Assembly (NCBI GenBank): GCA_052388025.1
Contig: JBQTIP010000143.1
Span: 1 to 14,842 of the forward strand
Direction: 5' to 3'
DNA length: 14,842 nt
Origin: JBQTIP01 sp052388025
Lineage (GTDB): Bacteria > Actinomycetota > UBA4738 > HRBIN12
A model generated the notes under the pieces. The model was given only the letters and a program-made list of their open reading frames with translations. It searched no databases and was not told the origin of the DNA. The translations under genes were made by a program, and so were the position numbers. Position 1 is the first letter of the stretch, and each line of letters begins with the position of its first letter. Positions 1 through 5,438 of the stretch are shown piece by piece.

Positions 1-2
1 GC

Positions 3-107
3 TACCTCACGACGCTCGATCAGGTGAATACGGCCCTCGCCGCCGGCCGAGCCGACCTCTGCGTCTTGGATACCCGGTCCCCAGCCAAAGCGGTTCGCCC
101 GAGTTGA
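3..107 (+). CDS. C-terminal end of a salicylyl-CoA 5-hydroxylase / 2-aminobenzoyl-CoA monooxygenase-reductase-like flavoprotein (partial, aberrant tail)
   Basis: The gene enters from the left edge and only its last 34 codons are visible. The segment NTALAAGRADLCVL resembles the C-terminal 'AAGRADLC.LARPHL' region of the old-yellow-enzyme half of bifunctional salicylyl-CoA 5-hydroxylase / 2-aminobenzoyl-CoA monooxygenase-reductase proteins, which hydroxylate CoA-activated aromatic acids. After VLD the match stops: the expected RPH segment and following residues are replaced by about 12 unrelated residues and a TGA. The other two frames do not restore the motif. The remnant may therefore be the end of a truncated gene, or a recombination scar. 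The nearby aryl-CoA ligase, acyl-CoA dehydrogenase, PaaG-like crotonase and RidA fit this family. The identification rests on about 20 residues and is tentative. Confidence 0.45.
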   Translation, partial: YLTTLDQVNTALAAGRADLCVLDTRSPAKAVRPS

Positions 108-162
108 CGAGCCTCCTCGCACCGTGATAGGTGACGCGGACGAGTCCGATCTGGGGGAGGCA

Positions 163-573
163 ATGGAGCGATCGAGCGAGCTGGAGGATCTTGTCCGAGC
201 CTGGTTCGAAGCCGCATCGACGGGTGACGCGTCCGCGATCGACCGGCACGTCTCGCGCGAAGCGGGGACCCGTCTGATCGGCAGCGACCCAAACGAGTGG
301 TTCGCAGGAGCACGGGTCGCTGACTTCTTGCGTGGAGAGGTTGAGGGATCCGCGGGCAAGGTCACCTTCTCTCCCTCGGAAACCGAGGGGTTCAGCGAGG
401 GCACCGTCGGGTGGGCGGTGACGCGCCTGAAGATCACGATGCCGGATGGGGGATCGGTCTCGCCTCGCTGGAGCGCCGTCTTCCACCGGGAGGACGGAGA
501 GTGGAAGTTCGTACAAACCCACGCTTCCATCGCGGTGCCGAACGAGGAGATCGGATGGGTCTACACGGGGTGA
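163..573 (+). CDS. SnoaL/NTF2-like domain protein
   Basis: 136 residues of the NTF2-like (SnoaL-type) fold. An N-terminal helix (ELEDLVRAWFEAASTGD) is followed by HVSREAGTRLIGSDPNEW and a C-terminal beta-rich segment (SPRWSAVFHREDGEWKFVQ), a pattern common in stand-alone SnoaL-like proteins. Family members include isomerases, hydrolases and non-catalytic ligand binders, so no reaction can be assigned. There is no signal peptide, so it is probably cytosolic. An in-frame GTG at 124 would add 13 residues. I prefer ATG 163 because the domain begins directly after it and GGGGGAGG lies just upstream at 153-160, although the spacing is tight. It follows the flavoprotein remnant by 55 bases on the same strand and converges on the 68-residue minus-strand gene with a 25-base gap. 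Confidence 0.8.
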   Translation: MERSSELEDLVRAWFEAASTGDASAIDRHVSREAGTRLIGSDPNEWFAGARVADFLRGEVEGSAGKVTFSPSETEGFSEGTVGWAVTRLKITMPDGGSVSPRWSAVFHREDGEWKFVQTHASIAVPNEEIGWVYTG

Positions 574-598
574 TTCGGTCCAGAGCCCGGAGCCAGGA

Positions 599-805
599 TC
601 AGGCGCCCAGCTCGTAGACCTGGCCCGGGTCCATGTCCAGGCCGTTCGCGACCTGCCACAGCGCGGCAAGCGCCTTCGTGGCGTTGCGCTTCGCGAACGG
701 CGGCAGCTCGTCGCCGTGCTCGCGGAGCGTGGCTGCCAGGCTCCGGTAGCACTCCATCACTGCGGCCTCCGCCTCGGTGAGCTCGATCCCTGCCGCGTTC
801 TTCAT
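599..805 (-). CDS. Small conserved-looking protein translationally coupled to the aryl-CoA ligase
   Basis: 68 residues that I do not recognise as a named family. The protein is charged and predicted to be mostly helical, with a central hydrophobic stretch around ATKALAALWQVANGLD, and no signal peptide, membrane segment or metal-binding cysteine pair. Its ATG overlaps the stop codon of the upstream ligase in an ATGA arrangement, which strongly suggests translational coupling and a linked function, for example a small partner or stability factor for the ligase. That role is inference. A longer frame through the region exists but most of it is the shadow of the ligase. Only this last segment has natural protein composition and the coupled start. 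Confidence 0.7.
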   Translation of the reverse strand: MKNAAGIELTEAEAAVMECYRSLAATLREHGDELPPFAKRNATKALAALWQVANGLDMDPGQVYELGA

Positions 806-2160
806 GTCTGCCTCCGCTCGCCCTCCGTTCCGATGACGATCCGCTCGTCCAGCAGCCGCTTCGCCTTCAGCTCGAAGCGCGGCAGGGTGCCGTTCTCGAC
901 CTGCTTCATGCCGAACCGCAAGCCCTCGTGCGCGTCGGCCAGCTCCTTCTGCAAGTCGGCGAGGAGCCGCGCGGAGTCGACGTTCGCGTCGGGGATCTCG
1001 ACCAGCACCTCGATCTCGTCGCGGATCCCCTCCTCGGTGAACAGGTGGATCTGGAACTCGTCGATCTCCGCGTGCTCGCGCACCAGCGCCTCGACCGCGC
1101 GCGGGTACACGTTCGTTCCCCGCACGAGCTTCATGTCGTCCACGCGCCCGCGGATCCCGCCCTCGTAGATGTCGAAGGTCCGGCCGCAGTCGCACCGATC
1201 GTGCGGAATCTTCACGACGAAGTCGCGGGTCCGGTAGCGCAGCACCGGGATGAACCCCCGCCCGAACGAGGTGACCACGCGCTCGCCCATCTCGCCGTAC
1301 GGAAGGGGCTCGTCCGTGTCCGGGTCGACGACCTCCTCGATGTAATGGTCCTCGATGATGTGCGTGCCGCCGGGCTGCTGCTCGCACTCGAACATCATGA
1401 TCGTGCCGAGCTCGGTCATGCCCGCGGTGTCGCCGGCCTTCGCCCCCCACTGCTCTTCGATGAGCGCCTTGGTGGCGGGGATCGAGCCGGCCGGCTCGCC
1501 CGAGAGGATCATCCGCAGCACGGAGCTCGAGGCGAGGTCGACGCCGAGCGTCTTCGCCTCCTGCGCCATGCGGAGCGCGTACGTCGGCGTGGAGCAGACC
1601 ACCGTCGCCCCCATCTCGACGATCTGCTTCACGCGCTGGTCGGTGGTCATCGCGCCCCCGGGGAGGACCAGGCAGCCCATCTTCTCGCATGCGTAGTGCA
1701 GTCCCCAGAACCCGATGAAGGTGCTGTAGCCGAACGCGACGAACACCGAGTCCGTCGGACGGATGCCGAACCCCCACAGGCCGTAGCACCACATCTCGGC
1801 GATCCACTCCCAGTCCTTCATGGAGTCGAGAACGCGGATCGGCGTGCGCCCGGTCGTGCCGGAGGTCATGTGGTAGCGGATGGCCGCCTCCTCCGGGGCG
1901 GCGAGGATCGGGCCGTAGGGCGGGTGCTCCATCTGGCCTTCCATCCACTCGTCGCGCGTCATGAACGGGATGCGCCGCATGTCGTCGAGGGACCCGATGG
2001 AGTCGGAAGTGACGCCAGCATCGCGAAGGCGCTTCGAATGGAACGGGACCTTCAAGTCCGCCCACTCGATGACGTTCCGGAGCTTGCGGAGCTGGAGCGC
2101 TTCCAGCTCTCCGCGCGGCATCGTCTCGTGCCGAGGATTCCAATACGGCGAGTCAGTCAT
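802..2160 (-). CDS. PaaK-type aryl-CoA ligase (phenylacetate/benzoate/2-aminobenzoate-CoA ligase family)
   Basis: 452 residues, normal for the phenylacetate-CoA ligase branch of the adenylate-forming family. Such enzymes activate an aromatic acid with ATP and load it onto CoA in the cytosol. Visible motifs in order: the P-loop TSGTTG at residues 99-104, STPTYALRMA, AGMTELGT, the RYRTRDF hinge region, GRVDDMKLVRGTNVYP, and a C-terminal LKAKRL with the lysine expected for adenylation. The ATG at 2160 has an AGGAGG five bases upstream. The gene lies 39 bases after the nucleotidyltransferase gene and overlaps the 68-residue gene by four bases. The substrate cannot be read from the sequence. The surrounding aromatic-CoA genes suggest a benzoate, salicylate or 2-aminobenzoate-like acid, not necessarily phenylacetate. 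Confidence 0.88.
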   Translation of the reverse strand: MTDSPYWNPRHETMPRGELEALQLRKLRNVIEWADLKVPFHSKRLRDAGVTSDSIGSLDDMRRIPFMTRDEWMEGQMEHPPYGPILAAPEEAAIRYHMTSGTTGRTPIRVLDSMKDWEWIAEMWCYGLWGFGIRPTDSVFVAFGYSTFIGFWGLHYACEKMGCLVLPGGAMTTDQRVKQIVEMGATVVCSTPTYALRMAQEAKTLGVDLASSSVLRMILSGEPAGSIPATKALIEEQWGAKAGDTAGMTELGTIMMFECEQQPGGTHIIEDHYIEEVVDPDTDEPLPYGEMGERVVTSFGRGFIPVLRYRTRDFVVKIPHDRCDCGRTFDIYEGGIRGRVDDMKLVRGTNVYPRAVEALVREHAEIDEFQIHLFTEEGIRDEIEVLVEIPDANVDSARLLADLQKELADAHEGLRFGMKQVENGTLPRFELKAKRLLDERIVIGTEGERRQT

Positions 2161-2165
2161 GCCGA

Positions 2166-2171
2166 CCTCCT
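2166..2171 (-). promoter_or_regulatory. Ribosome binding site of the aryl-CoA ligase
   Basis: On the minus strand this reads AGGAGG, five bases before the ATG at 2160. It fixes the ligase start and shows that the ligase can initiate independently of the XRE/nucleotidyltransferase pair upstream. Confidence 0.8.
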
Positions 2172-2199
2172 GACGTACCGTTCGCGCAGCAACGGCATC

Positions 2200-2700
2200 C
2201 TATTCCTGCGATGGGTCGCCCGAGATTTCGTCGCGAAGCGCACCGAGGATCTCAAGCTCGACACGGTCCTTCGGACGTCCCGCCGCTCGCTTCATGCGGA
2301 TCATGTCCTCCAGCGACGCGACGGCCATCGTCAGACCGTCGATGTCCATCGCGGTGGCATTGGCCACGAGCTCCCGGTACCCGGTGGTGCCTGCCGGCGT
2401 GCCGAGGCAGTCGAGGTCGCCGGCATCCGTCGAGAACGTGAAGTGGTCGCCGTTCGCTAGCGTCTCGGCAGCGAGAAGGAACGGCACGTCATCGTCCACT
2501 CCCCGCAGCCGAGCGCCCAGCTCGAGAAGTGCGTCGGCGAGGCGCCCGAGGTTCTCCGGGCTGCGCTCGTAGCAGATGTCGAGGTCCTGGGTCACCGATG
2601 GGGACCCGTGCGCGGCGGCCGCGACACCGCCGATCACGACGAACCGAATGCCGTGCTCGTTCAGCACGCTCACCGCACGGATCGGGTCGAACGCCGTCAT
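2200..2700 (-). CDS. MNT/AbiEii-like nucleotidyltransferase (putative toxin of a two-gene module)
   Basis: 166 residues with the pol-beta nucleotidyltransferase signature: the GG pair at 24-25, the metal-binding D39-x-D41, and a likely third carboxylate in the GDLDCL segment around residues 95-97. The fold matches small AbiEii/AbiGii- or MNT-type nucleotidyltransferases, which in characterised toxin-antitoxin systems transfer a nucleotide or AMP to tRNA or to a partner protein. All catalytic residues seem present, so it is probably active. The ATG overlaps the stop of the upstream XRE gene (ATGA), so the two are coupled, as is typical for antitoxin-toxin pairs. The toxin role is inferred from family and arrangement. 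A plain antibiotic- or metabolite-modifying transferase is the alternative. Confidence 0.8.
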   Translation of the reverse strand: MTAFDPIRAVSVLNEHGIRFVVIGGVAAAAHGSPSVTQDLDICYERSPENLGRLADALLELGARLRGVDDDVPFLLAAETLANGDHFTFSTDAGDLDCLGTPAGTTGYRELVANATAMDIDGLTMAVASLEDMIRMKRAAGRPKDRVELEILGALRDEISGDPSQE

Positions 2701-3017
2701 CGGGGTACTCGGCCTACTCGGCCGCGGATCCGCTCGACGGCGGCCGCCGCCCTAACCAAGTCTTCGAGCCGCTCCCGCGGTGTACGAGCGAGGCGTTCTT
2801 GGATCTGGCTTCGATCGACGCCCCGGCCAAGCCGGCGATCGACCCACAGGTCGTAGTCGCAGGCACGGAGGAGACTCCGGACCGTCCTCGCGCGAGGGTC
2901 GATGTCACCAGTCTCGATCCGCGCGATCGTCGACTGCGAAACGCCGGCCCGGGCCGCGAGCGCTCGTTGGCTGAACCCGGCCCGATGACGCGCACTCCGG
3001 ACCATCGATCCGATCAT
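2697..3017 (-). CDS. XRE-family HTH regulator (putative antitoxin)
   Basis: 106 residues from ATG 3017. A Cro/C1-type helix-turn-helix spans roughly residues 16-37 (SQRALAARAGVSQSTIARIE). The C-terminal tail is basic and helical, containing TPRERLEDL, like the partner-binding tails of XRE proteins paired with nucleotidyltransferases. Start choice: a GTG at 3032 would lie inside an 18-base palindrome, and another ATG occurs at 3005. ATG 3017 keeps the palindrome upstream as an operator. No Shine-Dalgarno is visible, so the transcript may be leaderless or nearly so. It is coupled to the nucleotidyltransferase by an ATGA overlap and probably represses its own operon through the palindrome. Confidence 0.8.
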   Translation of the reverse strand: MIGSMVRSARHRAGFSQRALAARAGVSQSTIARIETGDIDPRARTVRSLLRACDYDLWVDRRLGRGVDRSQIQERLARTPRERLEDLVRAAAAVERIRGRVGRVPR

Positions 3018-3020
3018 GAC

Positions 3021-3038
3021 GATAGCGTACACGCTATC
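3021..3038. promoter_or_regulatory. Perfect palindrome, likely operator of the XRE/nucleotidyltransferase operon
   Basis: GATAGCGT-AC-ACGCTATC is an 8+8 base perfect inverted repeat with a 2-base centre, ending four bases upstream of the XRE ATG at 3017. It is AT-richer than its surroundings and contains TANNNT strings (TACGCT and TAGCGT on the minus strand) that could serve as a -10 element. Its size and place fit an autoregulatory operator for a dimeric XRE protein. It is not followed by a T-run and has only a 2-base centre, so a terminator for ectC is unlikely. Confidence 0.6.
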
Positions 3039-3066
3039 ACCTGAAATGGGGGACGCGTTCGGCCCC

Positions 3067-3456
3067 CTACTTCGATGCCGGAGCCCTGTACGACCCGTCC
3101 TCGTCGTGGACCTCCGAGCCCTCGAGGGCCGGCGTGAAGACGCAGATCAACCGCGCGCGGGTCCGCGAGCGCAGGCGATGCCGGTCGTGCTGGTCGAGGG
3201 CGTAAAGCGTGCCCGGCTCGATCTCGTGCGTCGTTCCTGTCGATGAGTCCTCGAGCTCAGCCTCGCCCTCGAGGCAGTAGCAGGCTTCGAGGTGGTTCTT
3301 GTACCAGAGGACCTGATCCATCCCGGGCTCGAGCACCACATCGGTGATCGTGAAACCCATCCTGTCTCCGGCAACGAGCAACCGCAGGCTCGACCAGCCC
3401 GGGCCGTGGACGTCGACCTCGCTGCCCTTTAGGTCGGCTGCTCTTCGTACGATCAT
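3067..3456 (-). CDS. ectC: Solitary ectoine synthase (EctC) or close cupin homologue
   Basis: 129 residues, full family length. EctC closes N-gamma-acetyl-diaminobutyrate to ectoine, a cytosolic compatible solute. The motifs YKNHLEACYCLEGE, TLYALDQHDRH and the SEVHDEDG end are diagnostic. Iron ligands known from the studied Paenibacillus enzyme fall at identical numbers: E57, Y85, H93. Substrate-site W21, R25, Y52, C105, F107, E115 and H117 are also present. Two positions differ: residue 38 is Thr (Asn in that enzyme) and residue 40 is Val (usually Thr). A GGGAGG lies four bases before the ATG. No ectA, ectB, ectD or specialised aspartokinase gene is in the window, so this is an orphan. It stands head-to-head with the acyl-CoA dehydrogenase. 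It may act on imported precursor or a related substrate. Confidence 0.87.
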   Translation of the reverse strand: MIVRRAADLKGSEVDVHGPGWSSLRLLVAGDRMGFTITDVVLEPGMDQVLWYKNHLEACYCLEGEAELEDSSTGTTHEIEPGTLYALDQHDRHRLRSRTRARLICVFTPALEGSEVHDEDGSYRAPASK

Positions 3457-3504
3457 GACGCCTCCCGATGATGGCCTTCGCTAGCGTTCTCCGTCCCTCA
3501 CTCT

Positions 3505-3510
3505 TACAGT
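3505..3510 (+). promoter_or_regulatory. Possible -10 element (TACAGT) of the acyl-CoA dehydrogenase gene
   Basis: TACAGT fits the TANNNT -10 consensus and lies 12 bases upstream of ATG 3523, in the 66-base gap between two divergent genes. No convincing -35 or Shine-Dalgarno is visible, so a very short leader or leaderless transcript would be expected. Confidence 0.3.
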
Positions 3511-3522
3511 TCCGACTTGGCT

Positions 3523-4689
3523 ATGGAAAGCGACACCCCATTCGCGCGCTCTGAGGAGCAGCGTTCGATCGTGCTCGAAGCGCGGCGTCTCTCGCGTGAC
3601 GTGCTCGAACCCATCGCCCGCGCGGCGCAGCCGGGGCGGGTCGACCGGCCGCTCGTGCGCGCCCTCGCCGAGCACGGACTCCTCCAGCGGCTGTTCCCTC
3701 GGGAGGCCGGAGGCGCGACCGAGGGCCGCGCGTCGGCGACCGAGCTGTGTGCCCTGCGGGAGGGCCTTGCCCATGGATGCACGGAAGCGGAGACCGCGCT
3801 CGCGCTCCAAGGGCTCGGCGCGTACCCCATCCTGCGTCACGGGTCCGACGAGCTCGTCGCCGGATATGTCGCTCCTGCCGCGAGGGGGGAGGCGGTCGCC
3901 GCATTCGCGCTCACTGAACGAGAGGCGGGATCCGACGCCGGCTCGCTTCGGCTGCGCGCCGAGCCCGAGGGCGGCGGGTATCGACTCACCGGCGAGAAGA
4001 CTTGGATCTCGAACGCTCCAGACGCCGATTTCTACACGGTCTTCGCCCGCACGACCCCGGACGCCGGCGCCAAGGGCATCACCGCCTTCGTCGTTCAGGG
4101 GGATTCGGATGGGCTCTCGGGCGAGCCGCTCGAGTTGCTCGCGCCTCATCCGATCGGGCGGATCGAGTTCCACGACGTCCACGTCCCCGCCGACCACGTC
4201 CTCGGCGAGGTCGACGAAGGCTTCCGCATCGCGATGAGCGCGCTCGATCTGTTTCGCCCGAGCGTGGGCGCGGCCGCCGTCGGCATGGCGCAGGCCGCGC
4301 TCGGGGCAGCGATCGCGCACGCGGGGAAGCGCGAGGCCTTCGGGAGGCCGATCCGTGAGTTCCAGGCCGTCTCGCACCAGCTCGCCGAGATGGCGACCCG
4401 GGTCGAGGCCGCCCGCCTGCTGGTCTACCGCGCCGCGTCATCGTACGACGCGGGCGAGCGCACCACGAAGGAGGCGGCGATGGCCAAGCTCTACGCCACC
4501 GAGACCGCTCAGTTCGTGATCGACGCCTCGATCCAGATCCACGGGGCGGTGGCCCTCGAGCGCGGCCACCTCCTCGAGCACCTCTACCGGGAGGTTCGCG
4601 CGACGCGCATCTACGAGGGCACGTCCGAGATCCAGCGCGAGATCATCGCCCGGGAGCTGTTCCGGGCGAGCGACGATGCCGGAGGCTGA
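3523..4689 (+). CDS. Acyl-CoA dehydrogenase family protein
   Basis: 388 residues, standard length. It is an FAD-dependent flavoprotein that oxidises an acyl-CoA thioester between the alpha and beta carbons and passes electrons to electron-transfer flavoprotein. Visible are an N-terminal helical domain, the flavin-binding ALTEREAGSD at 130-138, WISN shortly after, the C-terminal helical domain with AFGRPIREFQ, and the catalytic-base region IYEGTSEIQ, where E365 is the likely base. The substrate is not evident. Its neighbours suggest a role after ring cleavage of an aromatic-CoA, as in 2-aminobenzoyl-CoA loci. ATG 3523 is preferred over TTG 3517. No Shine-Dalgarno is seen, so initiation may be near-leaderless. 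Its 3' end converges on the NAT remnant, which reads in from the other strand. Confidence 0.88.
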   Translation: MESDTPFARSEEQRSIVLEARRLSRDVLEPIARAAQPGRVDRPLVRALAEHGLLQRLFPREAGGATEGRASATELCALREGLAHGCTEAETALALQGLGAYPILRHGSDELVAGYVAPAARGEAVAAFALTEREAGSDAGSLRLRAEPEGGGYRLTGEKTWISNAPDADFYTVFARTTPDAGAKGITAFVVQGDSDGLSGEPLELLAPHPIGRIEFHDVHVPADHVLGEVDEGFRIAMSALDLFRPSVGAAAVGMAQAALGAAIAHAGKREAFGRPIREFQAVSHQLAEMATRVEAARLLVYRAASSYDAGERTTKEAAMAKLYATETAQFVIDASIQIHGAVALERGHLLEHLYREVRATRIYEGTSEIQREIIARELFRASDDAGG

Positions 4690-4727
4690 CACCGGCCCTC
4701 GGGTCGAGCGCCACCACATCCGCTAGC

Positions 4728-5031
4728 GATCAAGCGATCGTCGGTCAGCGTGATCCTTCCCTGCGGCGTGGCCCGCGAGCAAACCCGCCCGCGCCTGAAC
4801 GGCGAGTCCGGCGCTCGCTCGAAGGCCCGGCACTGGTGCGCGAAGTCGGCGCACTATCTTGTCGAACAGCGCGTCCCGCTCGAGCCCGATCGGCTCGTCG
4901 CTCACGACGTCAAGGTTCTCGAACGGGACCGCGAGCATGTGCGCCACCTGCAAGTCGTGCAGGGTCTCGGCGGTGGGCTCGCGCGATCCCGCGTGGTCGA
5001 TCCGGTCGAGATAGGCGTCGACGCCGATCAC
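4728..5031 (-). pseudogene. Arylamine N-acetyltransferase remnant with large internal deletion
   Basis: Starting at GTG 5031, about 62 codons match the N-terminus of arylamine N-acetyltransferase (YLDRIDHAG, AHMLAVPFENLDV, LFDKIVR). Immediately after, at about 4850 and in a different frame, the reading resumes with the family's C-terminal region (DFAHQC, APDSPFRRGRVCSRATPQGR, ITLTDDRLI), ending about 4728. Some 130 codons in between are absent, including the RGGFC segment with the catalytic Cys and the His and Asp of the triad. The C-terminal end is also cut short, beside the convergent acyl-CoA dehydrogenase. The original frame reads on to a TAG at 4723, giving an inactive 102-residue peptide. 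The GTG overlaps the RidA stop (GTGA), so the intact gene was probably the last member of that operon. Confidence 0.8.
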
Positions 5032-5438
5032 GCGGGGATCACGGCGATGCCCACGAGCTCTACCCGCGCCTCGGGGTCGAACAGGCCCGAGACTTCGAAC
5101 AGCGCCATCGCCGGGTAGTGGCGGCCGAAGTGGCGGCGCCATGCCTCGCCGATCTCTCCAAGCGAACCGCGGTACGCCCCCGCGTCGGTCACGAAGATCT
5201 GCATCGACGCGAGGTGCTCCGGCCGCGCGCCGGCGGCCTCCAGGGCCGTAACGACATTCGCGGCGGCGGCGTCGAACTGCTCGACGATCGAGCCGCCGCG
5301 CAGCTCGCCGTCGGGGCCGTGGGCTGTTTGCCCCCCTAGGTACACCGTCCGCCCACGTGCGGCGATCACCGCGTGCGAGAACCCCCTGGCCGGCGCGAGT
5401 CCCTCGGGGTTGCGGATCTCGTGGGGGCTCTCGCTCAC
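5028..5438 (-). CDS. RidA/YjgF-family protein lacking the canonical arginine
   Basis: 136 residues of the trimeric RidA (YjgF/YER057c/UK114) fold; canonical members hydrolyse reactive enamine/imine intermediates. Recognisable parts are VYLGGQTAHGPDGEL, AAAANVVTALEAAGA, MQIFVTD, YPAMALFEV and RVELVGIAVI. The Arg that binds the substrate carboxylate in RidA proper (in the 'PARSCVEV' segment) is replaced by M111 here, so deaminase activity on 2-aminoacrylate is unlikely and it belongs to another subgroup. Start: GTG 5438 overlaps the crotonase stop (GTGA) and has AGGTGG upstream, and I prefer it to GTG 5450, which would overlap by 16 bases. The stop overlaps the NAT start in the same way. RidA-like genes occur in known 2-aminobenzoyl-CoA clusters. 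Confidence 0.85.
   Translation of the reverse strand: MSESPHEIRNPEGLAPARGFSHAVIAARGRTVYLGGQTAHGPDGELRGGSIVEQFDAAAANVVTALEAAGARPEHLASMQIFVTDAGAYRGSLGEIGEAWRRHFGRHYPAMALFEVSGLFDPEARVELVGIAVIPA

Noticed and set aside
806..2143. A long minus-strand open frame in another register of the ligase gene, continuous with the 68-residue gene
   Set aside because: The protein is Arg/Pro/Gly-rich without motifs and is the shadow of the clear PaaK-type ligase. Only the last 68 codons are credible.
928..2460. A 510-residue plus-strand open frame opposite the ligase
   Set aside because: Its composition (His/Arg/Val/Asp repeats) is typical of the antisense of a GC-rich gene, and it crosses the boundary of two real genes.
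3021..3038. Palindrome as a terminator of ectC
   Set aside because: Its two-base centre cannot form a normal loop, it has no T-run, and it lies directly at the XRE start, so an operator is the better reading.
4438..4719. A 93-residue minus-strand open frame at the end of the acyl-CoA dehydrogenase gene
   Set aside because: It is antisense to the conserved catalytic region of the dehydrogenase and is not the frame that continues the NAT remnant.
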